Made by a program: the position numbers and the translations under genes
Shown: piece after piece, positions 1 through 4,616 of the stretch
How the letters are laid out: each line of letters begins with the position of its first letter
Numbering within the stretch: the first letter of the stretch is position 1
NCBI GenBank assembly: GCA_016208525.1
Contig: JACQYJ010000022.1
Coordinates: forward strand, 1 to 6,965
From: Deltaproteobacteria bacterium
GTDB taxonomy: Bacteria; Desulfobacterota; JAENJC01
Length of the DNA stretch: 6,965 nt
Direction of reading: 5' to 3'
The notes under the pieces: generated by a model
Told to the model about the DNA's origin: nothing
Seen by the model: the letters and a program-made list of their open reading frames with translations, nothing else
Databases searched by the model: none

Positions 1-1
1 C

Positions 2-76
2 ACTCCCTTTACAGGCTGGAGGATGAAGGGGAGGGCGGTGGTTACTATAGTTGGCGGGAAGGTAATCAATGTTTAG
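2..76 (+). CDS. pyrC: Dihydroorotase, C-terminal end (partial)
   Basis: Only the last 24 codons and the TAG stop are in the window; the gene starts upstream. The tail begins TPFTGWRMKGRAVVTIVGGK and ends VINV. This matches the C-terminal signature of bacterial dihydroorotases (SPF-GW-LKG-V--TIVGGK-V), the closing beta strands after the metal-dependent amidohydrolase barrel. Dihydroorotase cyclises N-carbamoyl-aspartate to dihydroorotate in cytosolic pyrimidine synthesis. The carA gene 2.5 kb downstream on the same strand supports the call, since both belong to the UMP pathway. The next gene starts inside this one (ATG at 69), which suggests translational coupling. Related amidohydrolases such as hydantoinase end similarly, so the neighbourhood is part of the reason for choosing pyrC. 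No catalytic residues are visible in this fragment. Confidence 0.82.
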   Translation, partial: TPFTGWRMKGRAVVTIVGGKVINV

Positions 77-332
77 GCTGGATGAAGGACAGGTCGAAGT
101 CTTGGATGACGTTGTAGCTGAGATACTCAAGATGAAGAGCACTGAGGAGAGGATAAATATAGCATCAGGGATGTGGCATTCTGCTAAGGTTCAACTCTCC
201 GCATCGATAGGGTCTCTGCACCCGGAATGGAGCAAGGAGCAGATGGAGAGGGAGGTAATCAGGAGGCTGTCTCATGGAATTGATGCAATTCAGGAGAAAA
301 AAGGGGACGCAAACCTTATTTTTCAGGGATAA
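69..332 (+). CDS. Small conserved protein of unknown function (87 aa), overlapping pyrC
   Basis: This 87-codon ORF begins at an ATG that overlaps the pyrC stop by 8 bp, with GGGAAGG at 56-62 as a well-placed ribosome binding site. The protein is soluble and charged, with no membrane segment. Its core reads VEVLDDVVAEILK, then ERINIASGMWHSAK, then LHPEWSKEQMEREVIRRLSHG. From memory, that pattern (an initial LDD-hAE-L segment, ER--IA--hW-SA, HP-W---Q---E--RRhSHG) recurs in many small uncharacterised bacterial proteins. They are often the first gene of a two-gene toxin-antitoxin-like pair whose second gene begins MNV. Here the second position holds only a 20-codon remnant (334-396) that starts MNVT. 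Function is unknown; an antitoxin-like role is an inference from context. The tail after RRLSHG (IDAIQEKK...) is not part of the pattern. Confidence 0.75.
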   Translation: MFRLDEGQVEVLDDVVAEILKMKSTEERINIASGMWHSAKVQLSASIGSLHPEWSKEQMEREVIRRLSHGIDAIQEKKGDANLIFQG

Positions 333-333
333 C

Positions 334-396
334 ATGAACGTAACGGGAAGCAAACCCCTCATGAGCCTTTGGCTCACAAATGGGGATGAAAATTAA
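334..396 (+). pseudogene. 20-codon remnant ORF truncated at a 36-bp repeat
   Basis: An ATG one base after the stop of the 87-aa gene opens a 20-codon ORF that starts MNVTGSKPL. From codon 10 it reads straight through the 36-bp direct repeat (MSLWLTNGDEN) to TAA at 394-396. I recall MNVT-like starts for the partner gene of the preceding small-protein family, so this may be the first codons of a lost second gene, cut where the repeat begins. It could also be a chance ORF. Nothing downstream in any frame resembles a continuation. Confidence 0.35.
357..392 (+). repeat. 36-bp direct repeat, copy 1, with internal hairpin
   Basis: Positions 357-392 are identical to 2047-2082. The unit holds a hairpin TGAGCC-TTT-GGCTCA (362-376) followed by a CAAATGGGGATGAAAA tail. 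There is no T-run after the stem, so it is not a typical terminator. Sequence on either side differs between the copies, so the repeat unit is close to 36 bp. An ATG inside the unit begins the reading frame MSLWLTNGDEN in both copies. Confidence 0.85.
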
Positions 397-398
397 AT

Positions 399-420
399 GG
401 AGGGGCGGCCCTTGTGGCTG
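399..420. repeat. Short GC-rich repeat fragment next to the 119-bp element
   Basis: The segment GGAGGGGCGGCCCTTGTGG followed by CTG resembles the dispersed GTAGGGGCGGCCCTTGTGG-type repeat common in environmental bacterial genomes. It is absent from the equivalent place before the second 119-bp copy (1199-1220). It looks like a separate repeat piece abutting the 119-bp element. The call is from memory of the repeat type. Confidence 0.35.
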
Positions 421-539
421 GTGGGACAGGCATCGTTTGGCTGAGCTCACGACGAAGCCTTGCCTGTCATACCCTCTGGGGCATAAATCACAGGCTGGAA
501 GCCTGTCCCACTGGAGGGGACAAGCCCCTCCCCTACAAA
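421..539 (+). repeat. 119-bp palindromic dispersed repeat, copy 1
   Basis: Positions 421-539 align without gaps to 1221-1339, with four differences (426, 438, 477, 507). Internal structure: GTGGGACAGGC (421-431) is the perfect reverse complement of 501-511. ACAGGCT (490-496) pairs with AGCCTGT (500-506) across a GGA loop. GGAGGGG (513-519) pairs with CCCCTCC (525-531) across a 5-nt loop. The self-complementary TGAGCTCA is at 442-449. No ORF is conserved between the copies, so this is a non-coding structured element, probably a MITE- or REP-like repeat. Confidence 0.88.
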
Positions 540-546
540 CTCATGA

Positions 547-675
547 TTGCTAAACAGGATATTAATAGAGGTAGTAGCCACCACAATAGCCTATATCACG
601 GCGTTTGCTAAGAGACTGAAAACATTGCGCCATTCGTTAGCTGATATCCGGCAAACAGAAAGGGATTGTAAATGA
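547..675 (+). pseudogene. 42-codon ORF tail upstream of the PIN gene, probable remnant
   Basis: A reading frame runs from TTG 547 to TGA 673-675 and overlaps the PIN gene's ATG at 672 as ATGA. The peptide has a hydrophobic first half (RILIEVVATTIAYITAFA) and a basic/polar second half ending DIRQTERDCK, which looks like real coding sequence. No ribosome binding site precedes TTG 547. The frame opens 7 bp after the 119-bp repeat ends, with a stop codon at 544-546. I read it as the 3' end of a gene whose front was lost next to the repeat; a stand-alone small gene is less likely. I do not recognise the family. Confidence 0.35.
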
Positions 676-1145
676 AGGAATCAATCTACATAGAAACTTC
701 AGTCGTGAGCTACTATGTTTCCAAGCCCAGCCGAGACCTCATAGTCCTCGCGCATCAGCAGATTACATGGGAATGGTGGCCAAAGGCAGTCAAAAGATTT
801 AACGCCTATATTTCAGAGGTCGTTGTCGAGGAGGCAGCAGCGGGGAACAAAGAATCAGCAGAGAAGAGATTGAAGGAATTGAAAGGCTTTTCCCATTTGG
901 AGCTGACCGAGAGAGTTGAACAGATTGCGCATATATACATGGAAAAATTGACTATCCCCAAGAAAGCCCTCCGTGACGCAGCCCATCTTGCCGTTGCATC
1001 CGTTCACAATATAGATTACCTTGTTACCTGGAACTGTGTCCATCTCGCAAATGGCGAGATTATTAAAAGACTGTTGAAGTTGAATGAAAAGCTCAAGATA
1101 AAGACCCCGGTTATTTGCACGCCGGAGGAATTAATGGAGGGGTAA
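672..1145 (+). CDS. PIN-domain ribonuclease, VapC-like toxin
   Basis: This 157-aa protein is a complete PIN domain by pattern. It starts YIETSVVSYY, with E8 in place of the usual first aspartate. A second acidic residue lies in the SEVVVEEAAAG segment (E53/E54). D102 is in RDAAHLAVAS, and the final strand region is IDYLVTWNCVHLAN (D115, N121). These residues would form the metal site of an RNA-cleaving nuclease. The IETS start and TWN-xxHLAN end are typical of one VapC subgroup whose antitoxin is encoded just downstream and begins MWKDP. Such a start is present here at 1149, but that ORF is broken. AGGGA at 661-665 is the ribosome binding site. The upstream 42-codon ORF overlaps by 4 bp. The gene sits between two direct copies of the 119-bp repeat. 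With its antitoxin truncated, the toxin may be inactive, silent or neutralised by another antitoxin. Confidence 0.88.
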   Translation: MKESIYIETSVVSYYVSKPSRDLIVLAHQQITWEWWPKAVKRFNAYISEVVVEEAAAGNKESAEKRLKELKGFSHLELTERVEQIAHIYMEKLTIPKKALRDAAHLAVASVHNIDYLVTWNCVHLANGEIIKRLLKLNEKLKIKTPVICTPEELMEG

Positions 1146-1148
1146 CTT

Positions 1149-1217
1149 ATGTGGAAAGACCCGATTGTTCAAGAGACGCGAAAGGCAGGTGAAGAACTTG
1201 CCAGACAGGCAGTGTGA
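1149..1217 (+). pseudogene. Truncated antitoxin of the PIN toxin (22 codons)
   Basis: An ATG 3 bp after the PIN stop, preceded by GGAGGGG at 1136-1142, opens MWKDPIVQETRKAGEEL and stops at TGA 1215-1217 after 22 codons. From family knowledge, antitoxins encoded right after this PIN subgroup begin MWKDPIVEE-RKA-EE and run to roughly 50-80 residues. This copy stops 3 bp before the 119-bp repeat starts (1221). No continuation of an antitoxin is visible after the repeat (1340-1401). I infer that insertion of the repeat, or deletion with it, removed the C-terminal toxin-binding part. Confidence 0.65.
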
Positions 1218-1220
1218 TCA

Positions 1221-1339
1221 GTGGGGCAGGCATCGTTCGGCTGAGCTCACGACGAAGCCTTGCCTGTCATACCCTCCGGGGCATAAATCACAGGCTGGAA
1301 GCCTGTGCCACTGGAGGGGACAAGCCCCTCCCCTACAAA
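1221..1339 (+). repeat. 119-bp palindromic dispersed repeat, copy 2
   Basis: This is the second copy, 115/119 identical to 421-539 and in the same orientation, offset by exactly 800 bp. The outer stem extends in this copy to 1219-1231 against 1301-1313, with one mismatch (1225/1307) and one G-U pair (1226/1306). The ACAGGCT/AGCCTGT and GGAGGGG/CCCCTCC hairpins are unchanged. It lies directly after the broken antitoxin frame. The rest of the gap to 1389 is AT-rich, with no gene recognised. Confidence 0.88.
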
Positions 1340-1401
1340 TAATAATTATGTATTTTTGGGATAAGGTGGAAACAGTAAGAAAGAGTTAGAGGAGGTAAAT
1401 C

Positions 1402-1710
1402 ATGCAGGAAGCTGTTTTAACGGAAATGAAAATCAAGCTGCCGAAGGATGTCGCAGAGACCACTTCGAGCAAAGAGATCATTGAAATGCTTTTGGATAAG
1501 GCCCTTAGCAAGGCGGAGTATTACCTTAGCAGGTGCAACGAATTTAAGGCAAAATACGGCGGCGACTTTGCTTCTTTCAAAAAGAAGGCAGAAAAGGCAA
1601 AGAAAGAGGTCTTTGCAGATTGGGATGACTTAATCGTATGGGAGGGGTATGAGCTTGGGTATAAGGAGTGGAAGAAAAAATATGAGGAGTTGAAGATTTG
1701 CATGGCATAA
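1402..1710 (+). CDS. Charged 102-aa protein, likely antitoxin of the following TumE-like toxin
   Basis: The ATG at 1402 follows AGGAGGT at 1390-1396 with 5-nt spacing, the strongest ribosome binding site in the window. The protein starts with a short segment MKIKLPKDVAE, of the kind seen in DNA-binding antitoxins. It then has SSKEIIEMLLDKALSKAEYYLSR, a lysine/glutamate-rich helical stretch (about residues 38-70) and an aromatic C-terminus (DDLIVWEGYELGYKEWKKKYEEL). No catalytic motif or membrane segment is seen. Its last 13 bp overlap the next gene, the usual sign of a co-translated antitoxin-toxin pair with the antitoxin first. I do not recognise a named family. The antitoxin role is inferred from position, overlap and charge. 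Confidence 0.8.
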   Translation: MQEAVLTEMKIKLPKDVAETTSSKEIIEMLLDKALSKAEYYLSRCNEFKAKYGGDFASFKKKAEKAKKEVFADWDDLIVWEGYELGYKEWKKKYEELKICMA

Positions 1711-2054
1711 TATCAGCGATTAAGAAATCTAAACTATTCACGTCCATTGCTGTCATTGACCTCATAGACGAAGAAACTGTGAAGCTGATTAAAATAAGGG
1801 CCGATGTTTTAGATGGGACAGAGTTGTATATTACAGAGCTTCATACGTCTGATTATCAGAAATATTCTTACCACTGGCAGAAAGAGAACGGCGAAGTAAT
1901 AATCAGATGGGATAATAAGCCGCACTGGAAGGACATTAAGACATTTCCACATCATAAACATGAACAAGGCAAAGTCCTTCCATGTCATAGAGTAAATATT
2001 GATGAGGTTATTGAGGAGATAAAAACAAGAGTCAGGAGTACGGAATCCTCATGA
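1698..2054 (+). CDS. TumE-like (DUF6516-type) toxin-antitoxin protein
   Basis: This 118-aa protein starts at TTG 1698, inside the previous gene, with GAGGAG at 1684-1689 as its ribosome binding site. The ordered pattern VKLIKIRADVLDGTELYITE (28-47), YSYHWQKENGEVIIRWDN (56-73) and FPHHKH (83-88) matches, from memory, proteins annotated as the TumE family of toxin-antitoxin systems (DUF6516). The conserved His/Trp/Asp/Arg set suggests a small enzyme or nucleic-acid-binding fold, but no mechanism can be read from the sequence. The TGA stop (2052-2054) lies inside the second 36-bp repeat, whose first bases also encode the last residues. The original C-terminus may therefore have been altered, although the protein is of ordinary length. 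Another start codon for the same frame is not evident nearby. Confidence 0.78.
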   Translation: MHGIISAIKKSKLFTSIAVIDLIDEETVKLIKIRADVLDGTELYITELHTSDYQKYSYHWQKENGEVIIRWDNKPHWKDIKTFPHHKHEQGKVLPCHRVNIDEVIEEIKTRVRSTESS

Positions 2055-2082
2055 GCCTTTGGCTCACAAATGGGGATGAAAA
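2047..2082 (+). repeat. 36-bp direct repeat, copy 2, at the end of the TumE-like gene
   Basis: Identical to 357-392 over 36 bp, including the hairpin TGAGCC-TTT-GGCTCA (2052-2066). It supplies the stop codon of the upstream gene and an in-frame ATG (2051) that overlaps it as ATGA. Sequence on both sides differs from copy 1. Confidence 0.85.
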
Positions 2083-2096
2083 CAGAAGAGGATATT

Positions 2097-2129
2097 ATGA
2101 AAACCAAACCCTGGTCAGGAAGGTTCACA
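2097..2129 (+). pseudogene. Apparent 5' fragment of argH (argininosuccinate lyase)
   Basis: An ATG at 2097, with GAGGA at 2088-2092 ahead of it, opens MKTKPWSGRFT before the frame runs into unrelated sequence and stops at TGA 2139-2141. The start of argininosuccinate lyases is highly characteristic (M-K-(K/L)W(S/G)GRFT), and these 11 codons fit it in order and at the right distance from the start. The match ends just where the nucleotidyltransferase gene begins (ATG 2129). I infer that a ribosome binding site plus start of argH was joined here by recombination. A chance match of 11 codons cannot be excluded. Confidence 0.42.
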
Positions 2130-2578
2130 TGGCTGCGATGAAGTCTATATTTAATAATATAAAGAATTCACTGGAAAACTCCAACCTCACTTTTAGTCTC
2201 CTGGGCGCTGTGGTATTTGGTTCAAGCGCCAGGGGCGAGGCTACGCCTCACTCCGATATTGACATTCTGATTGTCGCTGAAGGCATCAACCCTAAGAGGC
2301 ACAAGCGCGGAGAGGAGATTCTTCAGATAAAAAAAATACTACATCCAGTTCCGCTTGATATTCTCTTGTTTTCCCCGGATGAGGTTGTCTCGAACTTTGA
2401 AAACCATAATCCTCTTTTCCTTGATATTGCGGAGGAGGGAGTTGTGCTGTTCGATACCAATGGTTTCTTGAAAGGGCAGATGGCAGAAACGAGGGCCTAT
2501 ATAGAGGCAAGAGGGATTGAAAAGATTCAGGGCGGATGGGAGTTTCCTGTCCAATATGGAGTTGCCACTGTGCTTTAA
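2129..2578 (+). CDS. MNT-type nucleotidyltransferase-domain protein (MntA-like), no HEPN partner
   Basis: The 149-aa protein carries the minimal nucleotidyltransferase signature FGSSARGEATPHSDIDILIV. G31-S32 and the D43-x-D45 pair give the GS-x(n)-DxD metal/nucleotide motif, and D77 in VPLDILLF is the likely third carboxylate. Proteins of this group act as antitoxins that AMPylate a HEPN-domain RNase; some stand alone. The C-terminus (MAETRAYIEARGIEKIQGGWEFPV) is typical of the group. No HEPN gene lies on either side, so its partner is missing or distant. I chose ATG 2129 because AGGAAGG (2117-2123) precedes it at 5 nt and the domain begins soon after. The frame is open to ATG 2051, but those 26 codons come from the 36-bp repeat and the argH-like fragment. 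ATG 2138 is another possible start. Confidence 0.85.
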   Translation: MAAMKSIFNNIKNSLENSNLTFSLLGAVVFGSSARGEATPHSDIDILIVAEGINPKRHKRGEEILQIKKILHPVPLDILLFSPDEVVSNFENHNPLFLDIAEEGVVLFDTNGFLKGQMAETRAYIEARGIEKIQGGWEFPVQYGVATVL

Positions 2579-2597
2579 ATGCTGTGCGAGATCTAAG

Positions 2598-2604
2598 TAA
2601 GGAG
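2598..2604 (+). promoter_or_regulatory. Ribosome binding site that sets the TTG start of carA
   Basis: TAAGGAG lies 6 nt before TTG 2611. It favours that start over the in-frame ATG at 2536, which would add 25 residues unlike any CarA N-terminus and overlap the upstream gene. Confidence 0.75.
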
Positions 2605-2610
2605 TTTCTA

Positions 2611-3735
2611 TTGAAGAAAAAAGCAATACTTGCATTGGCTGACGGGACCATATTTGAAGGGGAGTCGTTCGGGGCGGAAGGGGAGGCCACTGGCGAGGTG
2701 GTGTTTAACACCTCCATGATTGGTTATCAGGAGATCATGTCTGATCCGTCGTATAAGGGTCAGATCATGACTATGACCTATCCCCATATCGGGAATTATG
2801 GGGCCAATGATGAGGACTTTGAGTCTGCAAAACCCCAGGTTGAAGGGTTCATCGTAAAGGAAGGAAGCAGGATTGCAAGTAACTGGCGCTCTCAGTGGTC
2901 TCTTGATGACTTTATGAAACGTCACAATGTTGTTGGAATTGAAGGGTTGGACACGAGGGCGCTGACAAAGCGCCTGAGGACTTATGGAGCCCAAAACGGC
3001 ATAATCTCTACAGTTGATTTGGACCCGACAGGTCTTGTCAAGAAGGCTAAGGATGCCCCTTCCATGGAAGGACTGGACCTCGTGAAGGACGTCTCCTGCA
3101 AGGAATGGTATCATTGGACAGACGGTATCTGGAGCCTTGACAAGGGGTATCAGCTTGGGAACAGTTATCAGAGGGCTAAATACAAGGTAGTTGCTTATGA
3201 CTTCGGAATAAAGCATAACATCCTTAGACTCCTTGCATCAAACGGGTGCGATGTCACAGTTGTCCCAGCCGGGACTTCACCTGAGTTTGTGCTTTCCCTG
3301 AACCCTGACGGGATATTCCTTTCCAACGGCCCAGGGGACCCGGCAGCTGTTGGATATGCCATAGAGAGTATAAGGCAGTTGCTTGGAAAGAAGCCTGTCT
3401 TCGGTATATGCCTTGGTCACCAGCTTCTTGGACTGGCGCTTGGCGGGAAGACTTACAAACTGAAGTTCGGGCACAGGGGCGGAAACCATCCCGTAATGGA
3501 CCTTTCTACTGACAAGGTGGAGATAACAGCCCAGAACCACGGTTTTGTCGTTGATATTGATTCTCTAAAGGGGCTTGCTGAGGTAACTCACATAAACCTC
3601 AACGATAAAACCGTTGAAGGGATATCCAGTGATAAATACAATTTCTTCTCCGTACAGTATCATCCAGAGGCATCTCCAGGCCCCCATGACTCAAGATATC
3701 TGTTCAATAGATTTTTCGAACTGATGGGCGGATAA
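2611..3735 (+). CDS. carA: Carbamoyl-phosphate synthase small subunit (glutamine amidotransferase)
   Basis: CarA hydrolyses glutamine and passes ammonia to CarB, which makes carbamoyl phosphate for pyrimidine and arginine synthesis in the cytosol. The 374-aa product has the usual length (E. coli CarA is 382). The N-terminal CPSase domain shows GTIFEGESFG, GEVVFNTSMIGYQEIMSDPS and YPHIGNYG. The class I glutamine amidotransferase domain starts near residue 191 (YKVVAYDFG). It has the oxyanion region SNGPGDP (G240-P241-G242-D243), the nucleophile C267 in GICLGHQ, and H351 and E353 in QYHPEASPGP, so the catalytic triad is intact. The start is TTG with a good ribosome binding site. pyrC lies 2.5 kb upstream. 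No carB follows in the window: a 63-bp inverted repeat begins 6 bp after the stop, and the next gene is unrelated. Confidence 0.97.
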   Translation: MKKKAILALADGTIFEGESFGAEGEATGEVVFNTSMIGYQEIMSDPSYKGQIMTMTYPHIGNYGANDEDFESAKPQVEGFIVKEGSRIASNWRSQWSLDDFMKRHNVVGIEGLDTRALTKRLRTYGAQNGIISTVDLDPTGLVKKAKDAPSMEGLDLVKDVSCKEWYHWTDGIWSLDKGYQLGNSYQRAKYKVVAYDFGIKHNILRLLASNGCDVTVVPAGTSPEFVLSLNPDGIFLSNGPGDPAAVGYAIESIRQLLGKKPVFGICLGHQLLGLALGGKTYKLKFGHRGGNHPVMDLSTDKVEITAQNHGFVVDIDSLKGLAEVTHINLNDKTVEGISSDKYNFFSVQYHPEASPGPHDSRYLFNRFFELMGG

Positions 3736-3741
3736 AAGATT

Positions 3742-3804
3742 GCCCTTCGACCGGCTCAGGGCGAACGATTTATTTCCGTTCATGCTGAGCTTGTCGAAGC
3801 ATGA
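3742..3804. repeat. Inverted repeat of the TTCGACnnGCTCAG type downstream of carA
   Basis: TTCGACCGGCTCAG (3746-3759) and CTGAGCTTGTCGAA (3785-3798) are inverted copies, matching at 12 of 14 positions. Each half forms its own hairpin: GCCCT (3742-3746) with AGGGC (3758-3762), and TCATGCT (3780-3786) with AGCATGA (3798-3804). This is a widespread dispersed repeat in environmental genomes. There is no T-run, so a terminator role is unlikely. The frame of the next gene is open through it from TTG 3740, which could mislead start prediction. Confidence 0.8.
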
Positions 3805-3826
3805 GGCTACGATTTACGGGAGAATG

Positions 3827-4477
3827 ATGAGTTTTAGGGAATATTACGACAGACTTATAGAGATGCTGGCAACAGAAGATAAAGCCACTGTGATCATGCA
3901 TGCAAAGATAGAGTTCTGGAGGGCTACCGGAAAGATGCATGGTGATGAGCCTTCCTTTGAGAGCAGGATGGCCGCTTTTTTTGACTGGTATCTCTTCGAT
4001 AAAAAGGTAAATGGAATGACACCGCTTGAGGAGTATCTGGCTGAAGAGCCGGAAGAAATTGAAATAGAAAGAGAAATTTATCGGGAGTTTCTGAACGACA
4101 TACACAGCATATTCATTGTAAAAAAGATTACTTCAAATGCAATTAAGGTAAGGGATCTCTTTACAAGGCTCGATTACTCCCTGAATACAGAGGATGGTTC
4201 AACAGGGTTTTATAGGGGAGCTGTATTTGAGGGGAGGGTTCTGCCATACAGTGGCGGATTATATCTATCCCCGGCTCTTTGTTTTCATCCGAAAGAGAGC
4301 AGGAGAATAATCAAACATCTTTTTAAAATGGTCAGGAAGGCGGAGGAGACCGAAATCCTGCCTTTAATACACAGGCTTTCCCACATGAACCTGAAGTGGG
4401 AGACATACAGGAATATAAAGGTCAGGGATATATACAAGTTCGAGGAGTATGGAGAGAGGCGCTGGTGGCACTTTTAA
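3827..4477 (+). CDS. Unrecognised soluble protein, about 216 aa
   Basis: I do not recognise this family. The product is rich in charged residues and has no signal peptide or membrane span. An N-terminal helical part (MSFREYYDRLIEMLATED) leads to AKIEFWRATGKMHGDEPSFESRMAAFFDWYLFDKKVNG and then a very acidic stretch (EEYLAEEPEEIEIEREI). The C-terminal half has mixed beta-rich segments (FYRGAVFEGRVLPYSGGLYLSPALCFHP). It ends with the aromatic tail YGERRWWHF. GGGAG at 3818-3822 supports ATG 3827, or the adjacent ATG 3824. The open frame reaches back to TTG 3740, but those codons are the inverted repeat. It follows carA on the same strand and may be co-transcribed with it, though nothing in the sequence ties its function to pyrimidine synthesis. 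The ordinary codon usage and clear ribosome binding site argue that it is real. Confidence 0.82.
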   Translation: MSFREYYDRLIEMLATEDKATVIMHAKIEFWRATGKMHGDEPSFESRMAAFFDWYLFDKKVNGMTPLEEYLAEEPEEIEIEREIYREFLNDIHSIFIVKKITSNAIKVRDLFTRLDYSLNTEDGSTGFYRGAVFEGRVLPYSGGLYLSPALCFHPKESRRIIKHLFKMVRKAEETEILPLIHRLSHMNLKWETYRNIKVRDIYKFEEYGERRWWHF

Positions 4478-4489
4478 CAGGGATGAACG

Positions 4490-4522
4490 GCGGTAAGGTA
4501 CGCTGTAACCGCAGATTTTTTT
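4490..4522 (+). terminator. Weak candidate rho-independent terminator
   Basis: GCGGT (4490-4494) can pair with ACCGC (4508-4512). A run of seven T (4516-4522) follows 3 nt later, 12 bp after the stop of the 216-aa gene. The stem is only 5 bp with a 13-nt loop, so this is marginal. The T-run and its position are the main support. Confidence 0.3.
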
Positions 4523-4616
4523 GAGTAATAGCCATGTTTAAAAGTCAACACGGAAGCCAATGAGTTCCGAGCAGCTTCCGAGTTATTCGCCAAGGGTTCA
4601 CTGCTTGTCTAATGCA

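Noticed and set aside
414..611. 65-codon ORF across the first 119-bp repeat
   Set aside because: It lies mostly within a non-coding palindromic repeat. The equivalent ORF over the second copy uses a different frame, so no protein is conserved, and there is no ribosome binding site.
1165..1389. 74-codon ORF across the second 119-bp repeat
   Set aside because: It is a shadow of the truncated antitoxin and the repeat, in a different frame from the ORF over copy 1.
1340..1390. Promoter for the TumE-like pair in the AT-rich gap
   Set aside because: AT-rich hexamers are present, but no convincing -35/-10 pair at proper spacing could be defended by eye.
2051..2128. N-terminal extension of the nucleotidyltransferase from ATG 2051
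   Set aside because: The 26 extra codons are the 36-bp repeat plus the argH-like fragment. ATG 2129 has its own ribosome binding site and fits the domain start.
2536..2610. Upstream ATG start for carA
   Set aside because: The extra 25 residues do not resemble CarA and overlap the upstream gene. TTG 2611 has TAAGGAG 6 nt before it and gives the family's N-terminus.
2292..3216. Minus-strand ORFs opposite the nucleotidyltransferase and carA genes
   Set aside because: They are antisense to clear genes, lack recognisable motifs or start signals, and are explained by codon bias of the + strand.
3740..3823. TTG start for the gene after carA
   Set aside because: The added residues (PFDRLRAND..., LSLSKHE) are the translated inverted repeat, a well-known false extension.
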